DNA of 64,000 nt, taken from positions 3,422,001 through 3,486,000 of the forward strand of contig NZ_CP011456.1 of the NCBI RefSeq assembly GCF_001277295.1, written 5' to 3'. The notes below the pieces were generated by a model, which was given only the letters and a program-made list of their open reading frames with translations, was not told where the DNA came from and searched no databases. The first letter of the stretch is position 1; the number at the start of each line of letters is the position of its first letter. Positions 19,334-29,017 of the stretch are shown piece after piece. This DNA is from Anabaena sp. WA102. GTDB taxonomy: Bacteria; Cyanobacteriota; Cyanobacteriia; Cyanobacteriales; Nostocaceae. A program made the position numbers and the translations under genes.

Positions 19334-21907
19334 TTACTTTGATTTTGCTTCCAGATTTTCCAAACGGCTTTTCAATTCCTGATTTTGCTGTTTGATTTGA
19401 TCAAGTTCCTCACGTAACTGCTTCAGAGTTTTGTCTGTGCCGATGTTCTTTTGCACCTTACTAACTTCCTCTTCAGCATAGCGACGGACTCGCCCATCTG
19501 CGGTTTGATTGGCTAAAGATTGCAAAATACCAATGGCTTTTGGTGTTTCCATTTGTCCCAAGGCTGTTAAAACGGCTACCTGGGTTAAAAAGAAAGTCTC
19601 TCTGGCAATTTCCGCTAACCGATCTAAAATCCTTTCTATATTAGCCGGAGTTTGACCAGTGGATATTTTGCCCACTGCGCGAATTGCGGACAGGCGTAAT
19701 GGTTGCGGTATCCCAGCTTTCGTGTATTCCAGGAGTAAATTTAAAGCCGTTTCTGAAGATTTGAACTCAGCCAAACCAGCTACAGCCCCACTACGGACAA
19801 CTTCATTCCAACCTGCCCTTTCTTCTAAGACAGATTTAAGTAACTTGATTACCTTGTCTTCATGGGGTTTATCTTCTAAATGCGCTGCTGCTATGGTGGC
19901 AATAGTTCGACAAGCCGCAGCTTCTACATAGTAGCTGGCATCGCCATCTTGGACAAAACTTTTCACAGCCTTGTAGCTGTTATGAGTTTTAATTTGTGAC
20001 AAAGAACTAATTACCGCCCGCCGCACAAAGGGACTAGGATCATTTAAGCCAACGACTAAACCATCAAAAGCTTGATCTAACTGAATTTCTGCCAGTTCTT
20101 TGGCAACTTCGACCCGTACACCCCAAAAAGGATCATTTTTCAAAGCTGAGGATAGGGCAAGAGTCGCTTCTAATCCGCCTTTTTTCGCTAAAGCTTCTGC
20201 TGCATAAATGCGGGAAATAGGATGAGGATCAAATTCTAATTGGGCTTTTAATTCGGAAATTGGGTATTCTAATTTGACAGTTTTTAAGTAATTATTGCCG
20301 ACATCAAAGCTAATAAAATCAGGCTTTTGTGTTAGTGGAAAGTAAAAACTTTGTTCTTTTTCATGGACTCGAACTGTAAAAGTTGTGAGTTGGGGATTTT
20401 CTTTATATCCAAAACCAATGGGAATCCTAAGATTAAATAAATCCTTACTATCGGCTTTAGCTTGGGTTTGGGTGACAGTCACCTTCGCCAAATTTGCGTC
20501 ACCATCCCAGGCATAAGCTACTTTAAAGTCAGGATGACCACCACGATAGACATATTGATCAAACAGGAAAGCTAAATTGCGTCCTGTGGCTTTTTCAATC
20601 GCTCTTAATAAGTCTATCGTTTCTACAGTTTTGTGGGCGTTATCTTGAACAAAAGTTTGCACAGCTTGCCAAAATAACTCATCGCCCAATTCTGCGCGAA
20701 TCATGTGATAAACACAAGATCCTTTTTCATAAATGTGGCGATCGTAAAGTTCGATCGCTTCCCGATAAACATGAGTTACCATTGGTCTACGGTAGCGACT
20801 ACTATCTTCACTGAAATAACTCCGCGCTTCCGACAACCGATAATATGCAGCTTCTTGGTCGCCATATTCCCGTTGAGTCCACATTACCTCCGAATAGGAA
20901 GCCATCCCTTCCTTAATCCAAGCATGAGACCAATGTTTAATCACCACCAAATCTCCAAACCATTGGTGTGCGAGTTCATGGACAACCAAACTTTCGGTAT
21001 TGCGATTATCTAATATTGCCCGTTCATCTAGTAAACAACGGTCAGTGAGGAGAGTGGTGGAAGTGTTTTCCATACCTCCAAAAATAAAATCATCTACACA
21101 AACTTGGGCATATTTGGGGAAAGCGTAGGGATAACCATACTTTTCGCTCAAAAATTCGATCATTTGAGGAGTTTTGCCCATGCTACGTTTAGCATCTGCT
21201 TCTCGTCCCTTTTCGACGTAGTAGGTAACAGCTTTACCATGCCACTCGTCCCGAATTTCGGCAAAATCGCCTACTGCCAGTGTCATCAAATAGGTAGGAT
21301 GAATTTGTTGTTGGGACCAATGGTAGGTTGTGTATTTTGCCTCTTCTACGGTGTCAATGAGTTCACCGTTGGAGATAGCAACTAAGGGTTGAGGAATGCG
21401 GACGCGAATTTCTGATGTTGATAACTGTCCAGGGTAATCGAAACAAGGAAACCAATAGCGAGAATCTTCGTCTTCTCCTTGTGTCCAGACTTGGGTGGGT
21501 TTGTGGGGGTAGTGTTTGTCTGGTTGGATGAAGTAAATACCCCGTTGGGGTTTTTCGGCTGCGTAGGCGATCGCAATTAACAAACGATGACCAATTTCTG
21601 TAGGCTGTGATAGGTAAATACAAAGCTGTTCGCCATCATATTCAAACTTTTGTGTAACTTCGTTTACCTGTACTGACTCAATTTTCAAATTGACAGCATC
21701 CAAAGTCAACCTATCAATCCCATTCCGCACTGGCAATAGGCGAATACTACAACTTCCGTAGCAACTTTGGTTCGGGATATCCAAATTCAGATCCAGAAAA
21801 ATATGTTCTACCTGTCCAGGTCGGTCAGGGTTATAGTGTGGTTTTGCCCCCGGTAATTCAAAACGCTTATGTCCGGTTTTTTCAGTATCAAAATAAAACT
21901 GCAACAT
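19334..21907 (-). CDS. M1-family aminopeptidase with HEAT-like C-terminal domain
   Basis: An 857-residue zinc metallopeptidase. The N-terminal beta domain is followed by the exopeptidase motif GGMEN (about residue 278) and the zinc site HELAHQWFG (about 310) with the second Glu in KEGMASYSE. From about residue 560 the protein is made of HEAT-type helical repeats (SPFVRRAVISSLSQI, RLSAIRAVGKI), ending in a coiled coil (QLREELDQIKQQNQELKSRL). It removes N-terminal residues from peptides, most likely in the cytoplasm because no signal peptide is seen. The length agrees with cyanobacterial homologues. Confidence 0.93.
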   Translation of the reverse strand: MLQFYFDTEKTGHKRFELPGAKPHYNPDRPGQVEHIFLDLNLDIPNQSCYGSCSIRLLPVRNGIDRLTLDAVNLKIESVQVNEVTQKFEYDGEQLCIYLSQPTEIGHRLLIAIAYAAEKPQRGIYFIQPDKHYPHKPTQVWTQGEDEDSRYWFPCFDYPGQLSTSEIRVRIPQPLVAISNGELIDTVEEAKYTTYHWSQQQIHPTYLMTLAVGDFAEIRDEWHGKAVTYYVEKGREADAKRSMGKTPQMIEFLSEKYGYPYAFPKYAQVCVDDFIFGGMENTSTTLLTDRCLLDERAILDNRNTESLVVHELAHQWFGDLVVIKHWSHAWIKEGMASYSEVMWTQREYGDQEAAYYRLSEARSYFSEDSSRYRRPMVTHVYREAIELYDRHIYEKGSCVYHMIRAELGDELFWQAVQTFVQDNAHKTVETIDLLRAIEKATGRNLAFLFDQYVYRGGHPDFKVAYAWDGDANLAKVTVTQTQAKADSKDLFNLRIPIGFGYKENPQLTTFTVRVHEKEQSFYFPLTQKPDFISFDVGNNYLKTVKLEYPISELKAQLEFDPHPISRIYAAEALAKKGGLEATLALSSALKNDPFWGVRVEVAKELAEIQLDQAFDGLVVGLNDPSPFVRRAVISSLSQIKTHNSYKAVKSFVQDGDASYYVEAAACRTIATIAAAHLEDKPHEDKVIKLLKSVLEERAGWNEVVRSGAVAGLAEFKSSETALNLLLEYTKAGIPQPLRLSAIRAVGKISTGQTPANIERILDRLAEIARETFFLTQVAVLTALGQMETPKAIGILQSLANQTADGRVRRYAEEEVSKVQKNIGTDKTLKQLREELDQIKQQNQELKSRLENLEAKSK

Positions 21908-22535
21908 TTATTATTTCTAGCCTTCTAATCCTAAAACATTTAATGGGATGTAAGTCATACAAATACAGAAGTGTAGCGTAGTATGACATTTTTTGCCTGT
22001 TTGATTCTGGTAACGTCGGCACTACCTGAATCTACAGATTGACAAAGCTGATTTAGCTACTGTTGTCACACTTAAGAATTTAAGTATGTAACTCTTCTCT
22101 GCCTCTGTTCCAGAGGGTATTCATCCGTGATCCATAATTATTGATTACAAATACTACTAATTTTCCATATAGTTTTAGAATAACTGGGAGGTGACAAATT
22201 GACTATTGTTTTCAAAGGAATAAAATATCATAGATTTCCGATTATATCAGTAAATACCGTGAAAATAGCGGAAATTAGCGATAAAAAAGAATTCAAACAT
22301 GAGAATTCATGAGCATTAAGTTTTTTCAGCACTTAATTGTAAACTGTATCTAGGAGTCGAGTATGCCCAACCTTTTTATACTCAATGTGCAATATCCACT
22401 GATATCAACGAAACTGACAAAATCCTCAAAATATAGTTCTTTTAATGAATTTTTGCCTAGATAAATTTCCCCAACCACCAATGAGCATTTCATTGAATCT
22501 GTTATATCATTTACACCAATAAGGAGTATTTACCA
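21908..22535. other. 628-bp gap without a recognised gene
   Basis: AT-rich DNA between two divergent genes, with only short palindromes (for example GAATTC...GAATTC near 22290-22306). It probably carries both promoters. No RNA gene or repeat family was recognised. Confidence 0.5.
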
Positions 22536-24194
22536 GTGTCTGCAAAAAAACCATCGTTCTTAATCCCTGTAATTGGTACTGCTGTAATTATAGCAGGGGG
22601 CATAGCAGCTTATATGTACCTCAAGGGTGGTACGAATAGTTCTAGCCCTTTAGGTAGTGCTAAATTAGTACCTGCAACTGCATTAATGGCAACTTATATT
22701 GACACTAATCCTGAATCTTGGAATAAGTTGCAGCAGTTTGGTACACCGGAAGCGCGGAAGTTACTAGGTAAAGAGTTCCAGAACTTCAATCAACAAATGT
22801 TGAATGATAGTAAGATATCCTACGAAGCAGATATTAAACCTTGGGTTGGTGGAATGATGATTGCGGTACTACCACCAGATGCAAAGAAAGTATCTCAGGA
22901 CAACTTTCGCGCATCCGAAGCACCAAATTATTTGTTGGTGGTCGGGATTAAAGATAAAATAGCTGCTTTGAAATTTGCAAATAAGTTGAAAGACAAAAAA
23001 AACGTCAAAATTCAGGAATCTGACTACAAAGGTCAAAAAATTATCGAATCTACAGGTCAAGGTCAACCGACTTATGTAACGGTTGTGAATAATGACTATT
23101 TGCTTTTAACATCCAATAAACAAGCTGTAGAAAAAGCGATTGATACCTATAAAGGCGAACCTTCTTTTGTCACTAAAGAAGGTGCAAATGATATTCTGAG
23201 CAAAGGTGTGGATGTTAAGAATGGTTTGGCGCAAATTTATGTCCCTGATTATGCCAATATGATTCAACAATTAACGGCATTTAATCCTCAATCTAAACAA
23301 TTACCCCCACAAACTCTCGCACAAATTAAGCAAGTGAAATCATTAACAGCAGGGGTGGGAATAGATGATGACGGCTTGCGATTAAAAGCAATTGTGAATT
23401 TAGATCCCCAACTAAATAAATTCCAATATCAAGCTACTCCCGCCAAGATTGTGGGACAATTTCCTAGTGAAACTTTGGCTTTAACTAGTGGACAAGGTAT
23501 TAGTAAAAGCTGGGAAACTTTTGTGGAACAATCTAAAGATTATCCCGAATTAAATCAAGGAATTCAACAAGCGCGGACTCAACTAAAAGCTCTGCAAATT
23601 GATTTAGATAAAGATATTTTTGGCTGGATGAATGGTGAGTTTGGTTTAGGTGCAATTCAATCTAATCAAGGTTTATTAGCTAATGTGGGTTTTGGAGGTG
23701 CGTTAGTATTGGATACGAGCGATCGCAAAACTGCCGAAGCTACCTTCACCAAACTCGATAATTTAGCCAAACAGCAATCTCTCAATGTCGCTCAAAGAAA
23801 CATTGGTGGTAAAAATGTCACAGAATGGCAAATCCCCCAACAAGGCGCTCTCGTGGCACATGGTTGGCTCAATGATAATACAGCATTTGTGGCTATTGGT
23901 GGACCCGTTGCGGAAACACTAGCAAATCGCAAAGGTGCAGCACTTAATCAAAGTGATACCTTTAAAACTGTTACAGGTTCTTTACAAAAACCCAACGGTG
24001 GTTATTTCTATTTAGATATGGACAAAACCAAAACCATAATTCAGCGTGTATCCGCTCAAAGTCAACCTTTACCTGCGGACGCTACCGCTATTCTTGATTC
24101 TATTCGTGGTGTTGGTGTGACTGTTAATAGTCCTAGTAAATCCATGACTCAAATGGAGATGTTGTTATCTCTTAAATCTGGTAAGGGGAAGTAA
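22536..24194 (+). CDS. DUF3352 protein, membrane-anchored
   Basis: A 552-residue protein starting with GTG, supported by AAGGAG 9 bases upstream. One N-terminal helix (FLIPVIGTAVIIAGGIAAYMYL, residues 9-30) anchors a large extracytoplasmic part. That part matches the cyanobacterial DUF3352 family: LVPATALMATYIDTNPESW near the start, GIKDKIAALKFANKLKDKK, and a C-terminal GGYFYLDMDK. The function of the family is unknown. No operon partner is visible. Confidence 0.85.
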   Translation: MSAKKPSFLIPVIGTAVIIAGGIAAYMYLKGGTNSSSPLGSAKLVPATALMATYIDTNPESWNKLQQFGTPEARKLLGKEFQNFNQQMLNDSKISYEADIKPWVGGMMIAVLPPDAKKVSQDNFRASEAPNYLLVVGIKDKIAALKFANKLKDKKNVKIQESDYKGQKIIESTGQGQPTYVTVVNNDYLLLTSNKQAVEKAIDTYKGEPSFVTKEGANDILSKGVDVKNGLAQIYVPDYANMIQQLTAFNPQSKQLPPQTLAQIKQVKSLTAGVGIDDDGLRLKAIVNLDPQLNKFQYQATPAKIVGQFPSETLALTSGQGISKSWETFVEQSKDYPELNQGIQQARTQLKALQIDLDKDIFGWMNGEFGLGAIQSNQGLLANVGFGGALVLDTSDRKTAEATFTKLDNLAKQQSLNVAQRNIGGKNVTEWQIPQQGALVAHGWLNDNTAFVAIGGPVAETLANRKGAALNQSDTFKTVTGSLQKPNGGYFYLDMDKTKTIIQRVSAQSQPLPADATAILDSIRGVGVTVNSPSKSMTQMEMLLSLKSGKGK

Positions 24195-24242
24195 TATCCT
24201 TTATGATTTTTTTTCACGCAGAGGCGCAGAGGCGCAGAGAGT

Positions 24243-24314
24243 AGTTTGTAGGGTGCGTCAGACCCGATAATTTGGTAAAAAACAGATATCTTCTATCTGA
24301 CGCACCTTATTCAG
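24243..24314. repeat. 72-bp hairpin repeat, left copy, flanking the BrnT/BrnA pair
   Basis: Contains GGGTGCGTCAGA and TCTGACGCACC, a long hairpin. It is identical over 72 bp to 25163-25234, on the other side of the toxin-antitoxin pair. Confidence 0.9.
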
Positions 24315-24437
24315 TGGGGTGGTTTACGCTTTTCCTGACTCTATAGAATAGGATTTCTAGAATAATTGACCGCAGGATAATTCCAACAATACCTGCGGAC
24401 TCTGGGATTTAGGGGATTTAGACATAATTCTCACAAA

Positions 24438-24454
24438 TACATATAATATATGTA
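24438..24454. promoter_or_regulatory. Palindromic operator candidate at the brnT start
   Basis: TACATATAATATATGTA is a near-perfect 17-bp palindrome whose last base is the A of the brnT ATG. BrnA antitoxins are ribbon-helix-helix repressors of their own operon, so this is the likely binding site. The role is inferred. Confidence 0.5.
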
Positions 24455-24726
24455 TGCAAGTTGAATGGAATCCCGAAAAAGCTAAAAGCAATTTACAAAA
24501 ACACGGAATCAGTTTTTCTGATGCTGAGGCCGTGTTGTTTGATCCCTATGCACTTTCTGTTGAAGATCAATCAGCACAAGGTGAACAGCGATTTATTATT
24601 ATGGGGATGGATCACCTTTGGCGGTTGCTAGTAGTAGTCTATACCTATCGAGGTGATAACATTCGCTTAATTTCTGCCCGTCCTGCTACTCCTAAGGAGA
24701 GACGTGAATATGAAACCGGAATATGA
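24454..24726 (+). CDS. brnT: BrnT-family ribonuclease toxin
   Basis: A 90-residue protein with the family pattern: WNPEKAKSNLQKHGISFSDAEAVLFDP at the N-terminus, a central Glu/Arg region (QRFIIMGMD), and the end RLISARPATPKERREYE. BrnT is a RelE-fold RNase that blocks translation and is neutralised by BrnA. The frame is intact. Its end overlaps the antitoxin start by 17 bp, the usual toxin-first order of this system. Confidence 0.93.
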   Translation: MQVEWNPEKAKSNLQKHGISFSDAEAVLFDPYALSVEDQSAQGEQRFIIMGMDHLWRLLVVVYTYRGDNIRLISARPATPKERREYETGI

Positions 24727-24976
24727 TTTTGATCAGGCTAAACGGGGTGCGATCATTCCACAACAAGGTAAAACTCGTATTACCATCTATATTGATGATG
24801 ATATTTTGGAAGCGTTTAGACAAAAAGGAGACGCTGAAGGGAAAGGTTATCAAACAATGATGAATCAAGCGTTACGAGAATATCTTGATCAAGCCAAATC
24901 CCCCTTAGATGAAGATACACTACGCCGAGTTTTTCAAGAAGAACTGCGGGCTGTAACTTTTGTTAGTTCACTTTGA
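24710..24976 (+). CDS. brnA: BrnA-family antitoxin
   Basis: An 88-residue protein. The N-terminal part binds toxin and the core ITIYIDDDILEAFRQKG...GYQTMMNQALREYL is a ribbon-helix-helix DNA-binding domain. The ATG at 24710 is chosen over a GTG at 24704 because AAGGAGAG lies 8 bases upstream of it. It should repress the operon with BrnT bound. The pair lies between two identical 72-bp repeats and is followed directly by a MITE at 24993. Confidence 0.92.
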   Translation: MKPEYDFDQAKRGAIIPQQGKTRITIYIDDDILEAFRQKGDAEGKGYQTMMNQALREYLDQAKSPLDEDTLRRVFQEELRAVTFVSSL

Positions 24977-24992
24977 TTACTCCTCTATGGTA

Positions 24993-25122
24993 TAAGTAGG
25001 TTGGCGTTGAAAATTGTCGTTATGGCAAGGCAAAAGGCAAGAGGCAAGAGGCAAGAGTGAAGAGGGTTTAGGCGATTTTACATTTCTTTACACAGTTTGG
25101 TTTTATTGTGTTCACCTACTTA
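24993..25122 (-). mobile_element. TA-flanked MITE (AGTAGGT family), copy 4
   Basis: Reverse orientation relative to the copy at 1154. TA duplication on both sides. It lies 16 bp after the brnA stop and inside the segment bounded by the 72-bp repeats. Confidence 0.85.
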
Positions 25123-25162
25123 ATTGACCAGTTAAAAAAAATAATTAAACTCATAACTTCCG

Positions 25163-25234
25163 AGTTTGTAGGGTGCGTCAGACCCGATAATTTGGTAAAA
25201 AACAGATATCTTCTATCTGACGCACCTTATTCAG
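25163..25234. repeat. 72-bp hairpin repeat, right copy
   Basis: Identical to 24243-24314. Similarity also resumes a little further right (GATTTCTAGAATAATTGA at about 25245 and 24353), so the duplicated unit was longer than 72 bp. Confidence 0.9.
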
Positions 25235-25334
25235 CAACGCCAAGATTTCTAGAATAATTGAACGCAGATAAACGCAGATAAACGCAGATAGGAACGGATG
25301 AAGATGAATTAATGGATTTGATGATTATATATAA

Positions 25335-25480
25335 TGGACTTCTCCGGTAAAGATTGTAGAGACGTTCCATGGAACGTCTCTACAAGGGGTTCAAACGACG
25401 CACATTTAATTTTCGGAGATGTCTATTGTATTGCCTTTTCCCAATTACCAATTACCAATTACCAATTACCCATTACCAGC
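25335..25480. repeat. Short repeats: palindrome and heptamer run
   Basis: A 28-bp perfect palindrome GTAGAGACGTTCC/GGAACGTCTCTAC (25356-25383) sits inside weak ACTTCTCCGG / CGGAGATGTCT ends. A CAATTAC heptamer run follows at about 25440-25470. The heptamers are the STRR type known from heterocystous cyanobacteria. Confidence 0.6.
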
Positions 25481-25517
25481 CTCAACAGATATGATAAGTG
25501 TTCAACCGGACATGATA

Positions 25518-26732
25518 TCACTCCATGACGGCTAATACGGATTTTGGTAAGAGTTTTTCTTTAAACCAAATAATTCTGGCGGGTACGTTATCTAGTTTAA
25601 TTCCAGCTTTTTCTAGGTTCAATCTTTCGGAAATTGCTAAAATTAAGTTATCACAATTAGCCTTTCTAACTTGAGCAAATTTCTTTTGTAAATATTCTGG
25701 TCGCCAATAACCAACAATTTCTAATATAAACACTCTTCCGTCTGGATGAACTAGCCGAAAATCGGGAATCATTACACTACCAGGAATGGGAATTAAATCT
25801 ACTTCTCGTTCTAATATCCAACCACTTTTTAAAGCATCCCATTTACTGGCAAATGATTCCTCTAACATACTATCATAGGGTTTGCCGGGGGGATAGTGGG
25901 AAACTAAGCCACATTCTGAATTGAGGGTGAAACGTCCGGTTTTCCATTCGTTTGTGTAAAAATCACGGGTTTTTAAGGTCGCTGATAAACTCCATTTGGT
26001 AACATGAAGTAAGGCGGGAATTAGTTTGGCTATGGCTAAACCGTAGCGGGTGCTGGGAGTAAATAAACTTGTCGGTCCATCTACACTAATTGTGAAACCA
26101 TGATCAGCATCACCTTCAATATAAGCCATTAATTGAAATAGCTTTAAATAACGAAATAAGAGTTTATATTCTCCGGGAACATTGCGATGAGCATTTAATA
26201 CTAATTGACTAGCTTTATAGAAAATTCCCTGGACTTGAGATAAATTATAACGATGTAAAACTTCTTCTGGTTTAGGAGTATCAAAAGCAGTTAATATTTT
26301 ATTTTCCGATAAATCAGCATAAAGTCCATTTTTGATTTGAGCAGCTAAAACTTCTTGATTAAGTTCTTGAGTTAAATTATCAGCAATTTTATTTAAAATC
26401 ATATCAGTTGATTCTTGACTAGCAACGGATTTTGCTGCTAATGCAAATACTTTTGCTCTTAACATGGGTGGTTCGAGGGGACTAACTATTTCAAAGGTGC
26501 AAAAACCACTTTTGAGAATATAAGCTAAACCCCGTTTCATCCGGTAATCTGTGGTATCTCCTTCAAAGTCTGCTAATTGACGTTCTAGTAATCCTTGAGT
26601 TTTCCCGACTGCTTCCTGAAAGAACTTAATTAATTCAGTCGCTAAAGTTAAATGTTTTTGATCAAGTTTCAGTCTTTTTGGGATAATTTCTTCGCCGTTT
26701 TGGCGGTGTATCAGTAGGTCTGTTGGTAACAT
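25518..26732 (-). CDS. DUF790 (Bax1-like) nuclease partner of XPB helicase
   Basis: A 404-residue protein beginning MLPTDLLIHRQNGEEIIPKRL, the conserved start of DUF790. Its C-terminal third contains a PD-(D/E)XK-type core (MIPDFRLVHPDGRVFILEIVGYW, residues about 320-345). In archaea the homologue Bax1 binds XPB and cuts DNA bubbles; a similar DNA-repair role is inferred. The start codon lies inside the last codons of the helicase gene (71-bp overlap, different frame), so the two are cotranscribed and probably translationally coupled. Confidence 0.85.
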   Translation of the reverse strand: MLPTDLLIHRQNGEEIIPKRLKLDQKHLTLATELIKFFQEAVGKTQGLLERQLADFEGDTTDYRMKRGLAYILKSGFCTFEIVSPLEPPMLRAKVFALAAKSVASQESTDMILNKIADNLTQELNQEVLAAQIKNGLYADLSENKILTAFDTPKPEEVLHRYNLSQVQGIFYKASQLVLNAHRNVPGEYKLLFRYLKLFQLMAYIEGDADHGFTISVDGPTSLFTPSTRYGLAIAKLIPALLHVTKWSLSATLKTRDFYTNEWKTGRFTLNSECGLVSHYPPGKPYDSMLEESFASKWDALKSGWILEREVDLIPIPGSVMIPDFRLVHPDGRVFILEIVGYWRPEYLQKKFAQVRKANCDNLILAISERLNLEKAGIKLDNVPARIIWFKEKLLPKSVLAVME

Positions 26733-28218
26733 CTTTCTTTTCTGGGGAATAATTAATTTCTAATTGTTCTGCTGCTTTTAAATCGCTTTTCTTTCCAGTT
26801 CCATAAATAACTTGTAAATTTGCTTTTTGCGGCTTTTCTTCCTGATTGTTATTTTCCCCTCTCCGTCTGGCGGAAGTTCCTTCTTCGCTGGTGTCTTCGG
26901 CGATAACTTCATAGAGAATTGCTTGTTTATTTGCTAAATTTCCTTTTCGTAATATTCTCCCTAAACGTTGAATGTATTCCCTGGTTGAACCTGTTCCTGA
27001 TAAGATAATGGCAATGCTGGCTGCGGGGACATCAACACCTTCATTTAAGACATTGGAAGCAACTAAGGTATTATATTCACCTTCCTTAAACTTAGTTAAA
27101 ATTTCATGTCTTTCTTTGACTGGAGTTTGATGAGTAATTGCGGGAATTAATAAGTCTTGAGAAATTTGGTAAACTGTAGCATTATCAGCGGTAAAAATTA
27201 AAATTCTTTCGGGATAATGGGTAGCTAATAGGTCTACAAGTACCCGGATTTTCCCATCTGTTCCCAATGCGATTTCTTTGGCTTGACGATGTGATAACAT
27301 TGCTCTGCGTCCAGCTTGAGAACGCGCACTCATTTGCACAAACATCTGCCAACCTTGTAAACTTCCTAAAGATATTTTTGATTGCTTTAAAAAATCATTG
27401 CGAGTTTGAATTAACTGATTATATTTTTCTCGTTCTAATTGGGATAATTTAACCTTAATTTGCACAATTTCATGAGCAGCTAAAGCCTTTCCGGCTAAAT
27501 CTTCAGCGCATTTGCGATAAACTTCTTTACCAATGAGGATGTCTAAATCAGCGTGTTTTCCATCTGTGCGTTCTGGGGTTGCGGACAGTCCTAACCGATA
27601 GGGTGCGATCGCATATTCGGCAATGACTCTGTTAAAGTCTGTAGGTAAATGGTGACATTCATCAAAAATTATTAACGCATATTTATTACCCAAACTTTCT
27701 GCATGAATAGCCGCACTATCATAGGTAGCAACTAAAATCGCGGTTCTATCCCGTGAACCACCCCCCAGTAAACCTACTTCCCCGTCAGGAAAAGCCGCTA
27801 CTAAGTGAGCATACCACTGGTGCATTAAATCCAAGGTGGGGACGACAATTAATGTCGTGCGCGGTGTGGCTTGCATCGCCATTTGGGCTAAATAGGTCTT
27901 ACCCGCTGCTGTCGGTAGCACAACTACCCCCTGTCGTCCTGCGAGTTTCCAAGCCGCTAACGCCTCATTTTGGTGAGGATAGGGAGTCATTTCTAAACTG
28001 GCAACCAACTCTAAGGGATAAAAAGCCTTAGCTTGATCAATAAAATCTGTGGCTTCTGCTTGGAGTGCTTCAACTAAGGAACGGTATCTAATTGCCGGAA
28101 TACGGAATTTTTCAATTCTATCATCCCAGGTTGCATAGTCTATCCATGTTTTACTTCGTGGTGGTGGGTGTAAAATTAATGTACCACGATCAAAAGTTAA
28201 TGTCGGGTGACGAGCCAT
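26662..28218 (-). CDS. XPB/Rad25-like superfamily 2 DNA helicase
   Basis: A 518-residue helicase. After a damage-recognition-like N-terminal region: Walker A LPTAAGKTYLAQ (about residue 102), Walker B DECHH (about 187), motif III SATPERTDG (about 213), and, in the second RecA domain, NEGVDVPAA and QRLGRILRKG (motif VI, about 435). The tail is basic (PPKRRRNYPKK). XPB proteins open DNA around lesions. The overlapping DUF790 nuclease gene makes this a bacterial XPB-Bax1 pair, most likely for excision repair. Confidence 0.9.
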   Translation of the reverse strand: MARHPTLTFDRGTLILHPPPRSKTWIDYATWDDRIEKFRIPAIRYRSLVEALQAEATDFIDQAKAFYPLELVASLEMTPYPHQNEALAAWKLAGRQGVVVLPTAAGKTYLAQMAMQATPRTTLIVVPTLDLMHQWYAHLVAAFPDGEVGLLGGGSRDRTAILVATYDSAAIHAESLGNKYALIIFDECHHLPTDFNRVIAEYAIAPYRLGLSATPERTDGKHADLDILIGKEVYRKCAEDLAGKALAAHEIVQIKVKLSQLEREKYNQLIQTRNDFLKQSKISLGSLQGWQMFVQMSARSQAGRRAMLSHRQAKEIALGTDGKIRVLVDLLATHYPERILIFTADNATVYQISQDLLIPAITHQTPVKERHEILTKFKEGEYNTLVASNVLNEGVDVPAASIAIILSGTGSTREYIQRLGRILRKGNLANKQAILYEVIAEDTSEEGTSARRRGENNNQEEKPQKANLQVIYGTGKKSDLKAAEQLEINYSPEKKDVTNRPTDTPPKRRRNYPKKTET

Positions 28219-28328
28219 TTATTTTTTCTTAGTCCGGTGACACTGATTTAACTACTCATAACGCAAAATGAGCATGATGACTAATATCAATGTCGGTTCT
28301 TCGGTACTTGTTATACTAATTAGCCGAA

Positions 28329-28699
28329 ATTCATAAGAACACCCGGTAAGTGGGAAACGAGCGCGTCTTTAGACCTGAGAGGGAAACGACACGAGCGGTT
28401 TTAACCGCTGTGGATATTAAAATTGAAACCAGATTTTTGATTGGAATCTGGAAACCAACTCCCATTTCTGGGGTAATGTTAGCTTCGACCTGTTATAAGA
28501 GCTTGTTAGGCTTGCAACACTGTTCCAGTGACCTTAGAACTGTTTAATCACAAGCGACAGAGCAGGGAACTAGCTTCGCATTCCGGGGTGTCGTGACTCA
28601 AATAACGGCTACCATGAGAGTAAACTCAGGGTGGTCTGGTCAGTACGGCTTGCTTGATTACTCTTGCAAGCCCAGTCCCTTTAGGGCTGGGTTACTGAC
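28329..28699 (+). repeat. IS200/IS605-like remnant, copy 1 (inverted partner at 37357)
   Basis: A ~371-bp block from TTCATAAGAA to GTTACTGAC, found inverted at 37357-37751. One end carries the hairpin GCCCAGTCCCTTTAGGGCTGGGT, like the subterminal right-end hairpins of TnpB-encoding IS200/IS605 elements. Another palindrome (GCGGTTTTAACCGC) lies near the other end. No intact transposase or tnpB frame remains. The family assignment is tentative; the inverted duplication itself is plain. Confidence 0.5.
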
Positions 28700-28838
28700 A
28701 GTATAGAAAAAATTAAGACCATCGGTGATGTTTATATAGCGGTTATCGCCCTTGATGCAATACAATCTAGGGCGCAGACCCTGCGCCCCTACAGGCTTTA
28801 CAATTAGCTGACTGTATCTCGCTCAAGTGCATACTGCT

Positions 28839-28946
28839 CGCTATATGGCTGTCGCTAGTTTATCTAATTATCGCAGTGATCATGCTCTAGCGATCGCCAA
28901 TATGGCATTGGATATGCAAAAATCTGTACTTAAGTTTAATCAAAAA
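28839..28946 (+). pseudogene. Fragment of a class III adenylate/guanylate cyclase
   Basis: The frame reads YMAVASLSNYRSDHALAIANMALDMQ, which resembles the conserved cyclase segment YMVVGGLP..RPDHA..IA.MALDM. Only ~36 residues remain and the flanks do not continue it. It lies between the IS-like remnant and the TPR gene, so the rest was probably lost in rearrangement. Confidence 0.5.
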
Positions 28947-29017
28947 AACCCAATTCCCAATCTCCCAACCTGCAACAGCTACAATGAGAATTGTTGTGAT
29001 GTTCTCTATTAGCTAAA

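Noticed and set aside
28350..28547. ORF in the IS-like remnant as a tnpB gene
   Set aside because: No TnpB catalytic motif is seen and the frame does not continue in the inverted copy. Only the terminal hairpin resembles this family.
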